Shown in pieces: positions 52,581 through 61,957 of a DNA stretch of 64,000 nt (position 1 is the stretch's first letter; each line of letters starts with the position of its first letter). Below the pieces are notes generated by a model. It saw nothing but the letters and a program-made list of their open reading frames with translations. It did not search any database and was not told the DNA's origin. The position numbers and the translations under genes were made by a program. This DNA is from Bacteroidota bacterium (GTDB lineage: Bacteria; Bacteroidota; Ignavibacteria; Kryptoniales; JAKASW01), in NCBI GenBank assembly GCA_021825585.1, contig JAKAGT010000008.1, positions 62,001 to 126,000 of the forward strand, given 5' to 3'.

Positions 52581-54986
52581 TCAATTTCTCAGCGCCTTGT
52601 TATTCTTCAGCATATACTGGATCCTCTCCTGGGTCTTCCTTTCGCCGCAGAGGCTCAGGAAGGCTTCACGCTCGAGGTCGAGGATGTACTCTTCGTCTAC
52701 CTCCTGCTGCGATGTGAAATCGCCGCCTGTGAGCACGTAAGCCAGCTTTTTCCCGATGTGGAATTCGTAATCGGTAATCTGCTTCCCCTCTTTCCAGAGA
52801 TAGAGCCCCAGCGTAAGTGCCGACAGCACGGGCTGACCTAACGCAATGATTTTCTGCTTCTCGGTTGGGCGGTATCCTTCCTGGACCATCGCGAGCGCCG
52901 TAGCCTTCGCATCGTAAATCAGGAACTTCTCGTTCATGGACACGTCATCTGAAGCGCGCAGGTACCCGAACTTCTTCGCTTCGTCCGCACTGGTGGCTAC
53001 CTTGGCAGTACCGATGGTTTCCAGCACCTCCCGCACGTACGGCATCAGATCGATGTCAGGAACTTTGGGCGCACGCGACAGACTCCGGATGAGCATTTCC
53101 TTCGTGCCGCCCCCGGCCGGAATCACTCCAACTCCGACCTCTACGAGTCCGATGTAAGTCTCGGCGGAAGCCCTGACTCTCGGCGCATGGAGAGTCATTT
53201 CACAACCTCCTCCAAGAGTCATGTTAAAAGGCGCCGCCACGACAGGCTTCGGCGCGTATTTGATTCTCATGTCGATCGCCTGGAATGTTCTCACCGCGCG
53301 GTTGAGTTCGTCGAAATCTCCCTCTTGCGCCAGCATCAGAATGAGCATGAGATTCGCGCCAGCGGAGAAAAGCCTCCCCTGGTTGGCGATGACAAGAGCA
53401 TCATAATCGGTTTCAAGCTTCTTCAACCCGAAATCGACCACTTGTAAAATGTCTTCACCGATTGCATTCATCTTGGAATGAAACTCGACGCATACGACGG
53501 AATCACCGAGATCGATCAGGGATGCTCCTGCGTTTGCCTTGATTACCTTCCCCTTCTTGACCTCCGTCTTCAGGTTCACGAGTTTCTTCGGCACCGGAAC
53601 TTCCTTGTAGCTCCTTGTCTTAAAATCATAGAACAGGTGAGTGCCGTTTTCTTCCTTGTAGAAAGACTTCGCTCCTGAGGCGATCATCTCCAGAAGTTTC
53701 TGAGGTATCTGTCGCCCCTCCGATTTCATTTTGTCGACTGATTTCTCCAGTCCTATTGCATCCCAGGTCTCGAACGGTCCCAGCTCCCAGCCAAACCCCC
53801 ACTTCATGGCGTTATCGATACTCATTACGTCTTCTGCTATTTCGGGAATCCTGTTGGCACTGTATATCAACACTGCCGCGGTCGTATCCCAGAAAAATTC
53901 TCCCGCTCTGTCCCTGGCATATGCGAGATTCTTTACTCTTTCAGCGACATCATCGATGTTCTTTCCCATATCGATGGATGGAAAAGCAGCCTTCCGTCTC
54001 TGCCGGTGCTCCATGGCTCTATAGTCTAGTGTGAGGATTTCAGTCTCACCTTTCTCGTTCTTCACCCGCTTGTAGAAGCCGCTCCTCGTTTTCTCCCCGA
54101 GCCAGTTCTTCTTTTGCATTTCCATCATGAACTCGGGGACCCTGAAGTAATCGCGCATCTCATCATCCGGCGCCGCCTCGTACAGGTTATCTGCGACGTG
54201 GATGAGCGTGTCGAGACCCACGATGTCTCCGGTGCGAAAAGTGGCGCTCTTTGGCCGTCCCGAAGCGGGTCCGGTGATAGTGTCTACTTCTTCAATCGTA
54301 TAATCTTTTTCAACCATCTTGTGAATCACGTACATCATTGCGGCCACGCCGATACGGTTTCCGATGAAGTTTGGCGTATCCTTGCAAAATACGGTCCCCT
54401 TTCCGAGCGCCTCTTCGACAAACGCGCGCATAAATGAAATCACATCGGGCGATGTCTCCGCAGTTGGAATAAGCTCGAGCAGATACAGATAGCGCGGCGG
54501 ATTGAAAAAGTGCGTGCCCAGGAAGTGCTTCCTGAAGTCATCCGAAAGTCCCTCGGAGATTTGGGAGATTGGAATGCCGCTGGTATTGGAGCTCACAATA
54601 GTGCCGGGTTTCCTCAGGGCATCTACCCTTTTCATCAGATCCCTTTTTGGCGCGAGGCTTTCAACTATCACCTCTATGATCCAGTCCGCGTCCGATATCC
54701 TGCTAAGGTCGTCATCAAAGTTACCGACGGTGATGTACGAAGCTTTCTCCGGTGTGAAAAGAGGTGCGGGTTTAAGTTCGAGGGCTCGTTTCAGTCCGGC
54801 AGTTGCATAGCGGTTACGCACTTGCCTGTCATTGATTGTGAGACCCCTTTTTCGCTCGGCATCGTCAACATCCTTGGGAACAATGTCCAGTAGATAGGAT
54901 CTTATCCCCGCATTCGCGAGATGTGCTGCTATCTGCGCCCCCATCACACCGGCACCGAGCACTGCTGCCTTTTTGATCTGATTCAT
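52581..54986 (-). CDS. fadN: 3-hydroxyacyl-CoA dehydrogenase / enoyl-CoA hydratase fusion
   Basis: Two-domain beta-oxidation enzyme of 801 residues. The NAD-binding hydroxyacyl-CoA dehydrogenase is N-terminal (AVLGAGVMGAQIAAHL; HFFNPPRYL; about residues 1-400) and the crotonase-fold hydratase is C-terminal (LGGGCEMTLHA near 600). That order is the FadN arrangement of Bacillus, opposite to E. coli FadB. The ATG at 54986 has a GGAG six bases upstream; a GTG at 55007 that overlaps the fadD stop is less likely. Confidence 0.94.
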   Translation of the reverse strand: MNQIKKAAVLGAGVMGAQIAAHLANAGIRSYLLDIVPKDVDDAERKRGLTINDRQVRNRYATAGLKRALELKPAPLFTPEKASYITVGNFDDDLSRISDADWIIEVIVESLAPKRDLMKRVDALRKPGTIVSSNTSGIPISQISEGLSDDFRKHFLGTHFFNPPRYLYLLELIPTAETSPDVISFMRAFVEEALGKGTVFCKDTPNFIGNRIGVAAMMYVIHKMVEKDYTIEEVDTITGPASGRPKSATFRTGDIVGLDTLIHVADNLYEAAPDDEMRDYFRVPEFMMEMQKKNWLGEKTRSGFYKRVKNEKGETEILTLDYRAMEHRQRRKAAFPSIDMGKNIDDVAERVKNLAYARDRAGEFFWDTTAAVLIYSANRIPEIAEDVMSIDNAMKWGFGWELGPFETWDAIGLEKSVDKMKSEGRQIPQKLLEMIASGAKSFYKEENGTHLFYDFKTRSYKEVPVPKKLVNLKTEVKKGKVIKANAGASLIDLGDSVVCVEFHSKMNAIGEDILQVVDFGLKKLETDYDALVIANQGRLFSAGANLMLILMLAQEGDFDELNRAVRTFQAIDMRIKYAPKPVVAAPFNMTLGGGCEMTLHAPRVRASAETYIGLVEVGVGVIPAGGGTKEMLIRSLSRAPKVPDIDLMPYVREVLETIGTAKVATSADEAKKFGYLRASDDVSMNEKFLIYDAKATALAMVQEGYRPTEKQKIIALGQPVLSALTLGLYLWKEGKQITDYEFHIGKKLAYVLTGGDFTSQQEVDEEYILDLEREAFLSLCGERKTQERIQYMLKNNKALRN

Positions 54987-55003
54987 TACTTTCTCCGGAT
55001 TTT

Positions 55004-56779
55004 TCACTCTTTGTAAAAGTCCTCTATCAACTCCCTGTAGCGGTTCTCCACGTTGCGTCTTTTCATCTTGAGCGTCGGAGTCAGATAGTCTGCTTCGATT
55101 GTGAGCTCGCCGTCCAACACCGCAAATTTCTTTATTGTCTCCCAGTGGGACAGGTTCGCATTTGTCTCGTCAATGATTTTCTTGTACAGATCCTTCACCA
55201 GTGGGTTCTCCAGGAGTTCACCGCTCGAATCGAAACCAATCTGATTCTTCTCCGCATAACTTTTCAATGCATCCCAATTGGGAAAGATCAGCGCCGAAGC
55301 GAACTTCCGCTTATCTCCTATGACAATCGCTTTGTCAATATACAGACTCCTGGACAAAATCATTTCTATTTCCTGCGGGGCGATGAACTTCCCGCCGCTC
55401 GTCTTGAGCAGGTCTTTCTTTCTGTCGGTCACATACAGGAATCCGTCCTTATCCACATATCCTATGTCTCCGGTCCTCAGCCAGCAGGTATAGTACGATG
55501 CAGAAGTGGCATCCTGGTTCTTGTAATATCCCAGCATCACGTTCGGACCGTCGACCAGGATCTCGCCGTCGCCGGCAATCTTCACCGAGACATTGGGTAT
55601 AAGCGGACCTACCGATCCGATCCTGTTCCTGTCGAGCCTGTTTACCGAGATAACCGGGGAGGTTTCCGTCAGACCGTATCCCTGCAGGACCGTAATTCCG
55701 GCTGCACAAAAAATTCTCGCGAGGTCCGGACGAAGTGCTGCTCCTCCGCTTATGATGAACCTTATCCTCCCGCCAAAAGCCTTCCTCAGGTTTTTGTAAA
55801 CCAGCTCGCTGGCAATCGCCATCTTGATCCTGTAGCTGAGCGGCATTTTTTTCTCCGTATCGAACTGTAATGCAAGTGCTATAGCCCATTTGAACACGCC
55901 CCGCTTGTGCCACGGGAGCTTCTCGACGTGGCTCTGTGCCTTCTCGAAGGCCTTCTCAAGCATCCGGGGGACGGTTGTCATAATATTTGGCCGGACCTCC
56001 AGCAGGTTTTGAGGCAATGACTCGATCGATTCCGCGTAATGAATCTGAACGCCGGTGAGAACATACAAATACAGTATCATACGTTCGAAGACGTGCGATG
56101 GAGGGAGATAAGTAAGGGCAACGTCCTGGGCGCTGTGGAATACGAAGAGAGAGGCACAGTCCACAGCATTCGAGACAAGGTTCCCGTGTGAAAGCATGAC
56201 TCCCTTCGGCTCTCCCGTCGTTCCGCTCGTGTAAATCACGGTGGCAAGGTCTTCTTCCTTAATGCCCCCCTTCAGCTCCTCGAACTTCCCCGGATTCCTG
56301 GCACCGGCATCCCCTCCCATTTCCAGAAGCTCGCTCCAGGTGATTGTCTCCGGACTGAATTTCTCCCCGGTGATACTCACGATGAACGTGCAATTAGAAT
56401 GAGCCAGCGCGTCCTTCGCACGGTCGTAAAGTGCGCGGGAACCGATCAGTATCCCCTTTGCTTCGGAGTCTTTCAGGATGAATTCAATCTGTGGAATAGC
56501 CTGTGTGACATAAATCGGAATGTTGACGGCACCGCAGTGAATGATGCCGAGATCCGCGATGGTCCAGTATGCGTTGCTATCCGCATACAGCGCGACATGA
56601 TCGCCGGGCCGGACGCCGACCGAGTAAAGCCCGAGTGCAACTCTCCTTACCGAATCGTACACCTCATCGGACGAGAACGATTCCCATCTCCCCCCTTTCT
56701 TTGAGGTCAGCATTCTTGGATTGTGGTGGGTTTCAACCGATTTTCCCAGCAACTCACAGAGTGTTCGTGGAGCATCCAT
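55004..56779 (-). CDS. fadD: Long-chain acyl-CoA synthetase
   Basis: AMP-forming ligase that activates long-chain fatty acids for oxidation. 591 residues with VIYTSGTTGEPKGVMLSH, LQGYGLTETSPVIS, WLRTGDIGYVDKDG, and a DRKKDLLKTSGGKFIAP C-terminal hinge, features of the FadD15/FACS group. The ATG at 56779 (MDAPRTLCELL) with GGGGG upstream is preferred over a TTG 24 codons earlier. First gene of the fad operon; fadN begins 17 bp after its stop. Confidence 0.93.
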   Translation of the reverse strand: MDAPRTLCELLGKSVETHHNPRMLTSKKGGRWESFSSDEVYDSVRRVALGLYSVGVRPGDHVALYADSNAYWTIADLGIIHCGAVNIPIYVTQAIPQIEFILKDSEAKGILIGSRALYDRAKDALAHSNCTFIVSITGEKFSPETITWSELLEMGGDAGARNPGKFEELKGGIKEEDLATVIYTSGTTGEPKGVMLSHGNLVSNAVDCASLFVFHSAQDVALTYLPPSHVFERMILYLYVLTGVQIHYAESIESLPQNLLEVRPNIMTTVPRMLEKAFEKAQSHVEKLPWHKRGVFKWAIALALQFDTEKKMPLSYRIKMAIASELVYKNLRKAFGGRIRFIISGGAALRPDLARIFCAAGITVLQGYGLTETSPVISVNRLDRNRIGSVGPLIPNVSVKIAGDGEILVDGPNVMLGYYKNQDATSASYYTCWLRTGDIGYVDKDGFLYVTDRKKDLLKTSGGKFIAPQEIEMILSRSLYIDKAIVIGDKRKFASALIFPNWDALKSYAEKNQIGFDSSGELLENPLVKDLYKKIIDETNANLSHWETIKKFAVLDGELTIEADYLTPTLKMKRRNVENRYRELIEDFYKE

Positions 56780-56956
56780 GACAACCCCCGATACCTGGTT
56801 TTCAAATCGTTGACTTCCAATTTTAAGTGAGCCCGATGCCAATTGCAACATCGCGTCACGTTCAATTGTGTGATGACGCGTGTCGCGATTCGGTTCAGTG
56901 GACTGATTTATGATTTGCTAAATCGGCTGTTTTTGAGCTAAATTCAATGGGTTCTG

Positions 56957-57574
56957 ATGACAGAAATTCTAGTTGACCAAGTTGTTGCATGGATCGGGAC
57001 TTCGGGCTATGCGGGCGTGGTTGTGCTGATGGCTCTGGAGAGTATGGTTGCTCCACTGCCGAGTGAAGCCGTAATGCCCTTCGCCGGTTTTCTGATATTT
57101 GAGGGAACTTTCTCCTTCCATGGAGTTATCGCATTCAGCGTTCTCGGAAGCATCGTGGGCTCCGTGTTATCGTACTATGCGGGTTTATACGGCGGAAGGC
57201 CGTTCGTGACGCGCTTCGGAAAATATTTTCTGCTTGACGTTCAGGATCTCGAAATCACAGAACATTTCTTCAGCAAGTACGGCGAAAAGACTATTTTCTT
57301 CAGCAGATTCATTCCGGTAGTCAGACACCTTATTTCGATTCCTGCCGGCGCCGGTGAGATGAGAGTCGGAAAATTCATTCTTTACACCGCGCTTGGTGCA
57401 GGCTTGTGGAATTCGTTCCTCGCATACGCGGGATTCAAGCTGAAGAGCCACTGGGAGGAAATCAGACACTACAGCCAGACAATGGACATCATAGTTGTTG
57501 TGGCTTTGATATTAGGCATTGCATATTTTGTTTACAGGCATCTCAAACGGTTGAGGAACAGAAAGTCAGCTTAA
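56957..57574 (+). CDS. DedA family membrane protein
   Basis: 205 residues, four to five hydrophobic segments. Family motifs are the re-entrant EsmVAPLPSE stretch near residues 28-37, the acidic motif in the first half, and SRFIPVVRHLISIPAGAGEM near residue 116. DedA proteins are undecaprenyl-phosphate or lipid recycling flippase candidates; some are needed for membrane homeostasis. Three bp upstream of the pseudouridine synthase gene, so co-transcribed. Confidence 0.9.
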   Translation: MTEILVDQVVAWIGTSGYAGVVVLMALESMVAPLPSEAVMPFAGFLIFEGTFSFHGVIAFSVLGSIVGSVLSYYAGLYGGRPFVTRFGKYFLLDVQDLEITEHFFSKYGEKTIFFSRFIPVVRHLISIPAGAGEMRVGKFILYTALGAGLWNSFLAYAGFKLKSHWEEIRHYSQTMDIIVVVALILGIAYFVYRHLKRLRNRKSA

Positions 57575-57577
57575 CGA

Positions 57578-58291
57578 ATGTCGGATGAAACTATTTCACT
57601 GGCGAGAGCCCTTTCCAAACTAGGGTATTGTTCGCGTTCGCGTGCCGCGTTGTATGTGAAGAGCGGAAGGGTGACCGTGAATGGGAAAGTCATTAAGGTA
57701 CCGGCCTGGCGTATCGATACGAGCAAGGACGCGATTGATGTGGACGAAAGACGTCTCGTAAAACCGACTACCGTAATGATCATGCTGCACAAACCTGCGG
57801 GTTTCGTGACGACCTCCAGCGACGATCTCTCGAGGAAAACTGTCTACGAACTCGTCCCCGGCGACCTCCACCTCTTTGCCGTCGGAAGGCTCGATATGGA
57901 TACAACCGGCCTGCTCCTTTTCACCAACAGCGGCGAGCTCCAGGATAGAATCACTTCGCCTGAAAGAGAAATCACGAAGACTTACGTCGTCACGGTCAAC
58001 GGCAAAGTGACTCCTGACCACGTCGAGAAGCTTCTGAGAGGAATCGAGATTCGCGACGGGATCATTGCAAAGGCAGACAAATGCGACATCATCGAGTCTG
58101 AAATTTCACGGACACGACTCAGGATAATAATCCATGAAGGCAAGAACAGGCAAATCAGGAGGATGTTCGACACGCTGGGAAAATCGGTGTTGGCCCTTCA
58201 CAGATCTGCTATCGGCAGACTGGATCTCGACCTGCCGGAGGGAGGCTGGAGAAAATTGTGCGATGAAGAAGTCGAAGCGATATTCAGATAA
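57578..58291 (+). CDS. Ribosomal large-subunit pseudouridine synthase (RluB/RsuA type)
   Basis: Isomerises specific uridines in ribosomal RNA. 237 residues: an N-terminal S4 RNA-binding domain (about 8-60; LARALSKLGYCSRSRA), then the RsuA-family catalytic core with Asp106 in AVGRLDMDTTGLLLFTNSG, and IIIHEGKNRQIRRM near the end. RluB, RluE, RluF and RsuA all share this form, so the exact target is not determined. Its stop overlaps the Nudix gene start (TAATG). Confidence 0.92.
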   Translation: MSDETISLARALSKLGYCSRSRAALYVKSGRVTVNGKVIKVPAWRIDTSKDAIDVDERRLVKPTTVMIMLHKPAGFVTTSSDDLSRKTVYELVPGDLHLFAVGRLDMDTTGLLLFTNSGELQDRITSPEREITKTYVVTVNGKVTPDHVEKLLRGIEIRDGIIAKADKCDIIESEISRTRLRIIIHEGKNRQIRRMFDTLGKSVLALHRSAIGRLDLDLPEGGWRKLCDEEVEAIFR

Positions 58292-58755
58292 TGCCTGAAA
58301 TTAGTTTTAAGATAGTCGAAGCCGTCGTGTTCAGAAGGAGCAGTCCGCCCGAATTCCTGGTCCTCCATCGCTCCGACCATGATCAGATATACCCGGGCTT
58401 GTGGCAAATTGTGAGCGGCGGCATCGAACAGGGTGAAAAGGCCTATGAAGCGGCTCTGAGGGAAATCGAGGAAGAAATCGGCATGAAGCCCAGACGGATC
58501 TTCAACACCCCGCTTACCAACACGTTTTACTTCTACACGAACGATTCTGTAAACGTAAGTCCGGTCTTTGCGGCTGAGATAGAACCGGACGCTGAAGTGC
58601 GACTGTCGGCGGAACACAAGGGATTCCGTTGGCTGAAGAAGGAAGACGCTATCTCGCTCCTCGTGTGGCCGGGTCAGAAGAGGGCCATCGAAACCGTGTG
58701 TGATTTCATCCTGGACGAGAATCCGGCCCGCGGATTCATGGAACTGCCCTTCTAG
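58291..58755 (+). CDS. Nudix hydrolase
   Basis: A 154-residue pyrophosphohydrolase with the Nudix box GGIEQGEKAYEAALREIEEE followed by IG (G-x5-E-x7-RE-x2-EE-xG). Substrate class includes nucleoside diphosphates linked to another group, for example dihydroneopterin triphosphate or 8-oxo-dGTP; the exact substrate is unknown. Overlaps the pseudouridine synthase stop by one base and ends only 3 bp from the convergent mazG stop. Confidence 0.88.
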   Translation: MPEISFKIVEAVVFRRSSPPEFLVLHRSDHDQIYPGLWQIVSGGIEQGEKAYEAALREIEEEIGMKPRRIFNTPLTNTFYFYTNDSVNVSPVFAAEIEPDAEVRLSAEHKGFRWLKKEDAISLLVWPGQKRAIETVCDFILDENPARGFMELPF

Positions 58756-58758
58756 AGC

Positions 58759-59529
58759 CTACCCTTCCTTCTTGCTCTTCTCCCACAGCTCGTTCATCTC
58801 GTCGAGCGTTGCGTCGTGAAGCGATACCTTCCGTTTTTCAAGCTCTTGCTCTATGAATAAGAATCTCTTCTGAAATTTCTCCGTCGAGATACGCAGTGCG
58901 CTTTCTGGATTCACCCCGATATGTCTGGCGTAGTTGACGAGAGAGAAAATGAGGTCGCCATATTCTTCCTCTGTCTTGACAGCATCCTCGCCAGCCACAA
59001 CCTCCCTCAACTCGGTTATTTCCTCTTCAACTTTCGGCCAGACTTCCTCGGCGCTCTCCCAGTCGAACCCGACTCTGGCCGCCCTGTCCTGTATCTTAAA
59101 TGCACGGGCGAGCGCCGGAAATGCCACGGGTATGCCGTCGAATATCGACTCCCTCCCCTGCTCGGTTTTTATTCTCTCCCAGTTCACCTTCACCTGCTCG
59201 GGGGTATCCGCATCGACATTTCCGAAGACGTGAGGATGCCTGAGGATCATCTTCCTCGTCTCCGCCTTTATCATGTCGACCAGCGTGAACTTTCCCTCGT
59301 CTTCCGCGATCTGGGCGTGAAGCAGGACATTCAACAGGATGTCGCCGAGCTCACCCTTGACTTCGTCCCACTGCTCCTGGTCGATTGCTTCGGCCAGTTC
59401 ATAAACCTCCTCAATCGTATAATGGCGGATCGATCGGTTGGTCTGGACCTTATCCCAGGGACATTCCCGCCTCAGTCGCCTCACAATGTCGACAAATTCC
59501 TGCAGGGCATTTTCTTCTATTTTCGTCAT
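58759..59529 (-). CDS. mazG: Nucleoside triphosphate pyrophosphohydrolase MazG
   Basis: Hydrolyses NTPs and dNTPs to monophosphates, removing non-canonical or excess nucleotides. 256 residues with two MazG repeats: the first has RRECPWDKVQT and EEVYELAEAIDQEQWDEVKG; the second has EEEYGDLIFSLVNYARHIG. ATGA overlap of 4 bp with the upstream heptosyltransferase gene. Last gene of a murA-led minus-strand cluster. Confidence 0.94.
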   Translation of the reverse strand: MTKIEENALQEFVDIVRRLRRECPWDKVQTNRSIRHYTIEEVYELAEAIDQEQWDEVKGELGDILLNVLLHAQIAEDEGKFTLVDMIKAETRKMILRHPHVFGNVDADTPEQVKVNWERIKTEQGRESIFDGIPVAFPALARAFKIQDRAARVGFDWESAEEVWPKVEEEITELREVVAGEDAVKTEEEYGDLIFSLVNYARHIGVNPESALRISTEKFQKRFLFIEQELEKRKVSLHDATLDEMNELWEKSKKEG

Positions 59530-60566
59530 TGCTTTACTCTTTTCCTCTCTTTTAATACCTGCTCGATTGTTTCACAGACTTCCTCCGGTTTGACCGCTTT
59601 CATGCATCTCATATAATCTTCTCCCTCAAGTTTACAGAAATCACTGTGGCAGCAGTCTACTTCTTTCTTCAGGGCAACGTGCCCGAGTTTCCTGTCGTAG
59701 GGAAACCAGATGTCCGGTTCGCCGGGTCCGAAGATTCCTATGGCCGGAGTTCCGACGGCGGCAGAAATGTGCATTGGTGATGCATCGTTCGAAACGTAGG
59801 CATCGCAACACGAGATTGCCGAAGCGAGGAAACGCAGACTCCCGGGAGGAAGCGTCACGCATTTCACACCGGCTGCAGGGGCAAATAGTTCGAAGTATTC
59901 CGTATCGTTCGGACCGTAAGTGACGACCACTTGTGCGCCCAGGCGCTCATGCACGAATTCTGCCAGCCTGGCAAAGCTCGAGGCGAACCACACTTTCGCC
60001 GGCCATGTTGCGCCGATATGCAGACCGACCACCGGTTTTGAAAAATCCACCCCCCGTGACTTCAGCACTTCCCTCGCGTCTTTGATTTCAGTTTCAGTGA
60101 GAAAGATTCTAGGCTGTCTGTAGCTTTCATGTATGCCGAGCGGCTCAAGATACTTCAAGTGGAACGCAACGGAAGTCAGCCTTTCTCCTATCCGGATAGG
60201 ATGAGTGTAGGTCTTTCTTCTCCAACCGAAATTGCCGCCGATTCTCATTCCTGCACCTGAAAGACGTATCACGATGGCGCTCCTGGGATTGCCGAACAGA
60301 TCTATCGCCACGTCATATTTCTTCCTGCGCAGCTTGTATCCCACTCTGATTTGTTCTTTTACTTCAAAAGACTTGAAGTCGTAAGGTATGATCTCGTTAA
60401 GATACGGATTGTTTTCGAGCAGCGTGACGCCCCCGGAATCGCCCAGGTAATCTATTTCAGCCCCTGGAAATTTGGACCGTAATGATTCCAGAACCGGCGT
60501 CGTCAGGATAATGTCACCGATGAATCTCAGCCTGCTCACGAGGATTCTCAAAACGGGGTCCGCCAT
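59526..60566 (-). CDS. Glycosyltransferase family 9 (heptosyltransferase)
   Basis: Adds heptose from ADP-heptose to the LPS inner core. 346 residues, GT-B fold: SRLRFIGDIILTTPVLESL at the N-terminus, GLHIGATWPAKVW in the middle, and SNDASPMHISAAVGTPAIGIFGPGEP, the nucleotide-binding signature of the WaaC/WaaF/WaaQ group. Its donor would come from the RfaE1/RfaE2 pair encoded about 15 kb away. Overlaps the GWxTD gene by 19 bp. Confidence 0.9.
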   Translation of the reverse strand: MADPVLRILVSRLRFIGDIILTTPVLESLRSKFPGAEIDYLGDSGGVTLLENNPYLNEIIPYDFKSFEVKEQIRVGYKLRRKKYDVAIDLFGNPRSAIVIRLSGAGMRIGGNFGWRRKTYTHPIRIGERLTSVAFHLKYLEPLGIHESYRQPRIFLTETEIKDAREVLKSRGVDFSKPVVGLHIGATWPAKVWFASSFARLAEFVHERLGAQVVVTYGPNDTEYFELFAPAAGVKCVTLPPGSLRFLASAISCCDAYVSNDASPMHISAAVGTPAIGIFGPGEPDIWFPYDRKLGHVALKKEVDCCHSDFCKLEGEDYMRCMKAVKPEEVCETIEQVLKERKRVKQ

Positions 60567-61957
60567 TTATTGACATAATAACTCCACAGATCCGCATTCG
60601 ACTGAACTGCCTCGAGTTCGTAAACTCTTCTCTCGGGATCCGGGGAATCGGTCACCAGTTTGAACGTGACGGCCATCGAACCCTGCTGGGAGGAGACCGT
60701 ATATGTCCACCACTCGTTCCATGCGCGGCATTGCACATTATCCGGCGGACCGCAGACTATATAGAACAACCCCATCGGCGTTCTCCAACCCGCGACGCAG
60801 TTCGTGAAATAACGGTTTGCCTGGCTGACTCTTTGATAATACTGAACCATCTTGGAGTACCCGCCGTGCCCCTTCCAGAAATTAAGGAGATTGGCTTTGA
60901 CCGCCGAATCCGCCCTCACTCTGACAATCTCTTTCAGCTCTCGGCTGGACGCGATATAGTTGAGTGAATTCACCATTTCATGAATATCATCCGAGACTTC
61001 AGGAAAATCACGATTGTAAACACTGAACCTCAGAAATGAGACCGCAGAATCGCCTCTATCATCTTTTGCCAGTACCCGAAGCAGGTAATTCCCTGCGGCA
61101 GGTCTCGGGACCCTGCCGAAGGCATAAGAATACCCGTGGTCCAGATCAGCGGTGATCCAATAACTGTAGACTGAAGCCGTATCCTTCGCCTCGCCACAGG
61201 GATCGAACGGGAACTGCCGGCTCGAACGGAATTGCAAGTCTGCATTCGGTAAACGATCCGAGTTGCCGCGCAATCTGTAAAGCGAGAAAAAAATTGAATC
61301 GGTGGAAGCAGTCCTTGTCATCGCTGCGGTAAACAGACTCATTGTGTCCGGCAAGAGCCCGGCGTTTGCAAGAATAAAGGGGGTTATCTTCATCGACTGA
61401 TCCGACCTGTCATGTCTTGCCAGAAGAAGGATGTCACTCAGTGCAATGGCACCGGACGGAGGAGCGGGGATAGTTTTCCGATAAGTATGAGTCGCTTTTT
61501 GTTTGCTTGCCTCGTCGGTAATGCTTATTACGACCGTGTATTCCCCGCCTTCCACGTCGAATGGAAGGAAAAAGGCATCGTACAAATTTTCGTTGCTTTC
61601 GAGATAAGAGCTCCGCACGATGGTGCGTGCAGTCTCTTTCACCATCGGCTGCCCGCCGTTTCGCACAAGACGGACGACGGCAGAATAGGAAGCACGATAG
61701 GTCCCTCTTTCTCTTTCAAACCTCAGTCTCGATTCCTTCACGCTTACGTATACGACGAGACGCTGTCCGGAAGTATCGGGCGAGTAAAAAAGAGCGGCCT
61801 CAAATTCCGGCAGGCTCGATTTCGACATGGCATAGTCATAGAAGCACTGATAAGAATAGTTCTCGGTTTGGCCGCTGGCTCCGCATCCCTCCAGGATCAG
61901 ACCGAGCGCCAGCGACAAACTAAAACTCGTCGCTTTGAACGCGTTCGATATCGGCAC
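60548..61957 (-). CDS. GWxTD-type lipoprotein
   Basis: 469 residues with a lipoprotein-type signal sequence (lipobox LILEGC, Cys25). The N-terminal half is a beta-rich domain; the C-terminal 130 residues have the GWxTD domain with AGWRTPMGLFYIVCGPPDNV. The usual GWxTD Asp is replaced by Pro here (GWRTP). GWxTD proteins are widespread in Bacteroidota/Chlorobi-group genomes but have no known function. The start is GTG at 61957, inside murA (38 bp overlap), with GAGAGGA upstream. Its place between murA and a heptosyltransferase suggests an envelope role. Confidence 0.8.
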   Translation of the reverse strand: MPISNAFKATSFSLSLALGLILEGCGASGQTENYSYQCFYDYAMSKSSLPEFEAALFYSPDTSGQRLVVYVSVKESRLRFERERGTYRASYSAVVRLVRNGGQPMVKETARTIVRSSYLESNENLYDAFFLPFDVEGGEYTVVISITDEASKQKATHTYRKTIPAPPSGAIALSDILLLARHDRSDQSMKITPFILANAGLLPDTMSLFTAAMTRTASTDSIFFSLYRLRGNSDRLPNADLQFRSSRQFPFDPCGEAKDTASVYSYWITADLDHGYSYAFGRVPRPAAGNYLLRVLAKDDRGDSAVSFLRFSVYNRDFPEVSDDIHEMVNSLNYIASSRELKEIVRVRADSAVKANLLNFWKGHGGYSKMVQYYQRVSQANRYFTNCVAGWRTPMGLFYIVCGPPDNVQCRAWNEWWTYTVSSQQGSMAVTFKLVTDSPDPERRVYELEAVQSNADLWSYYVNKWRTPF

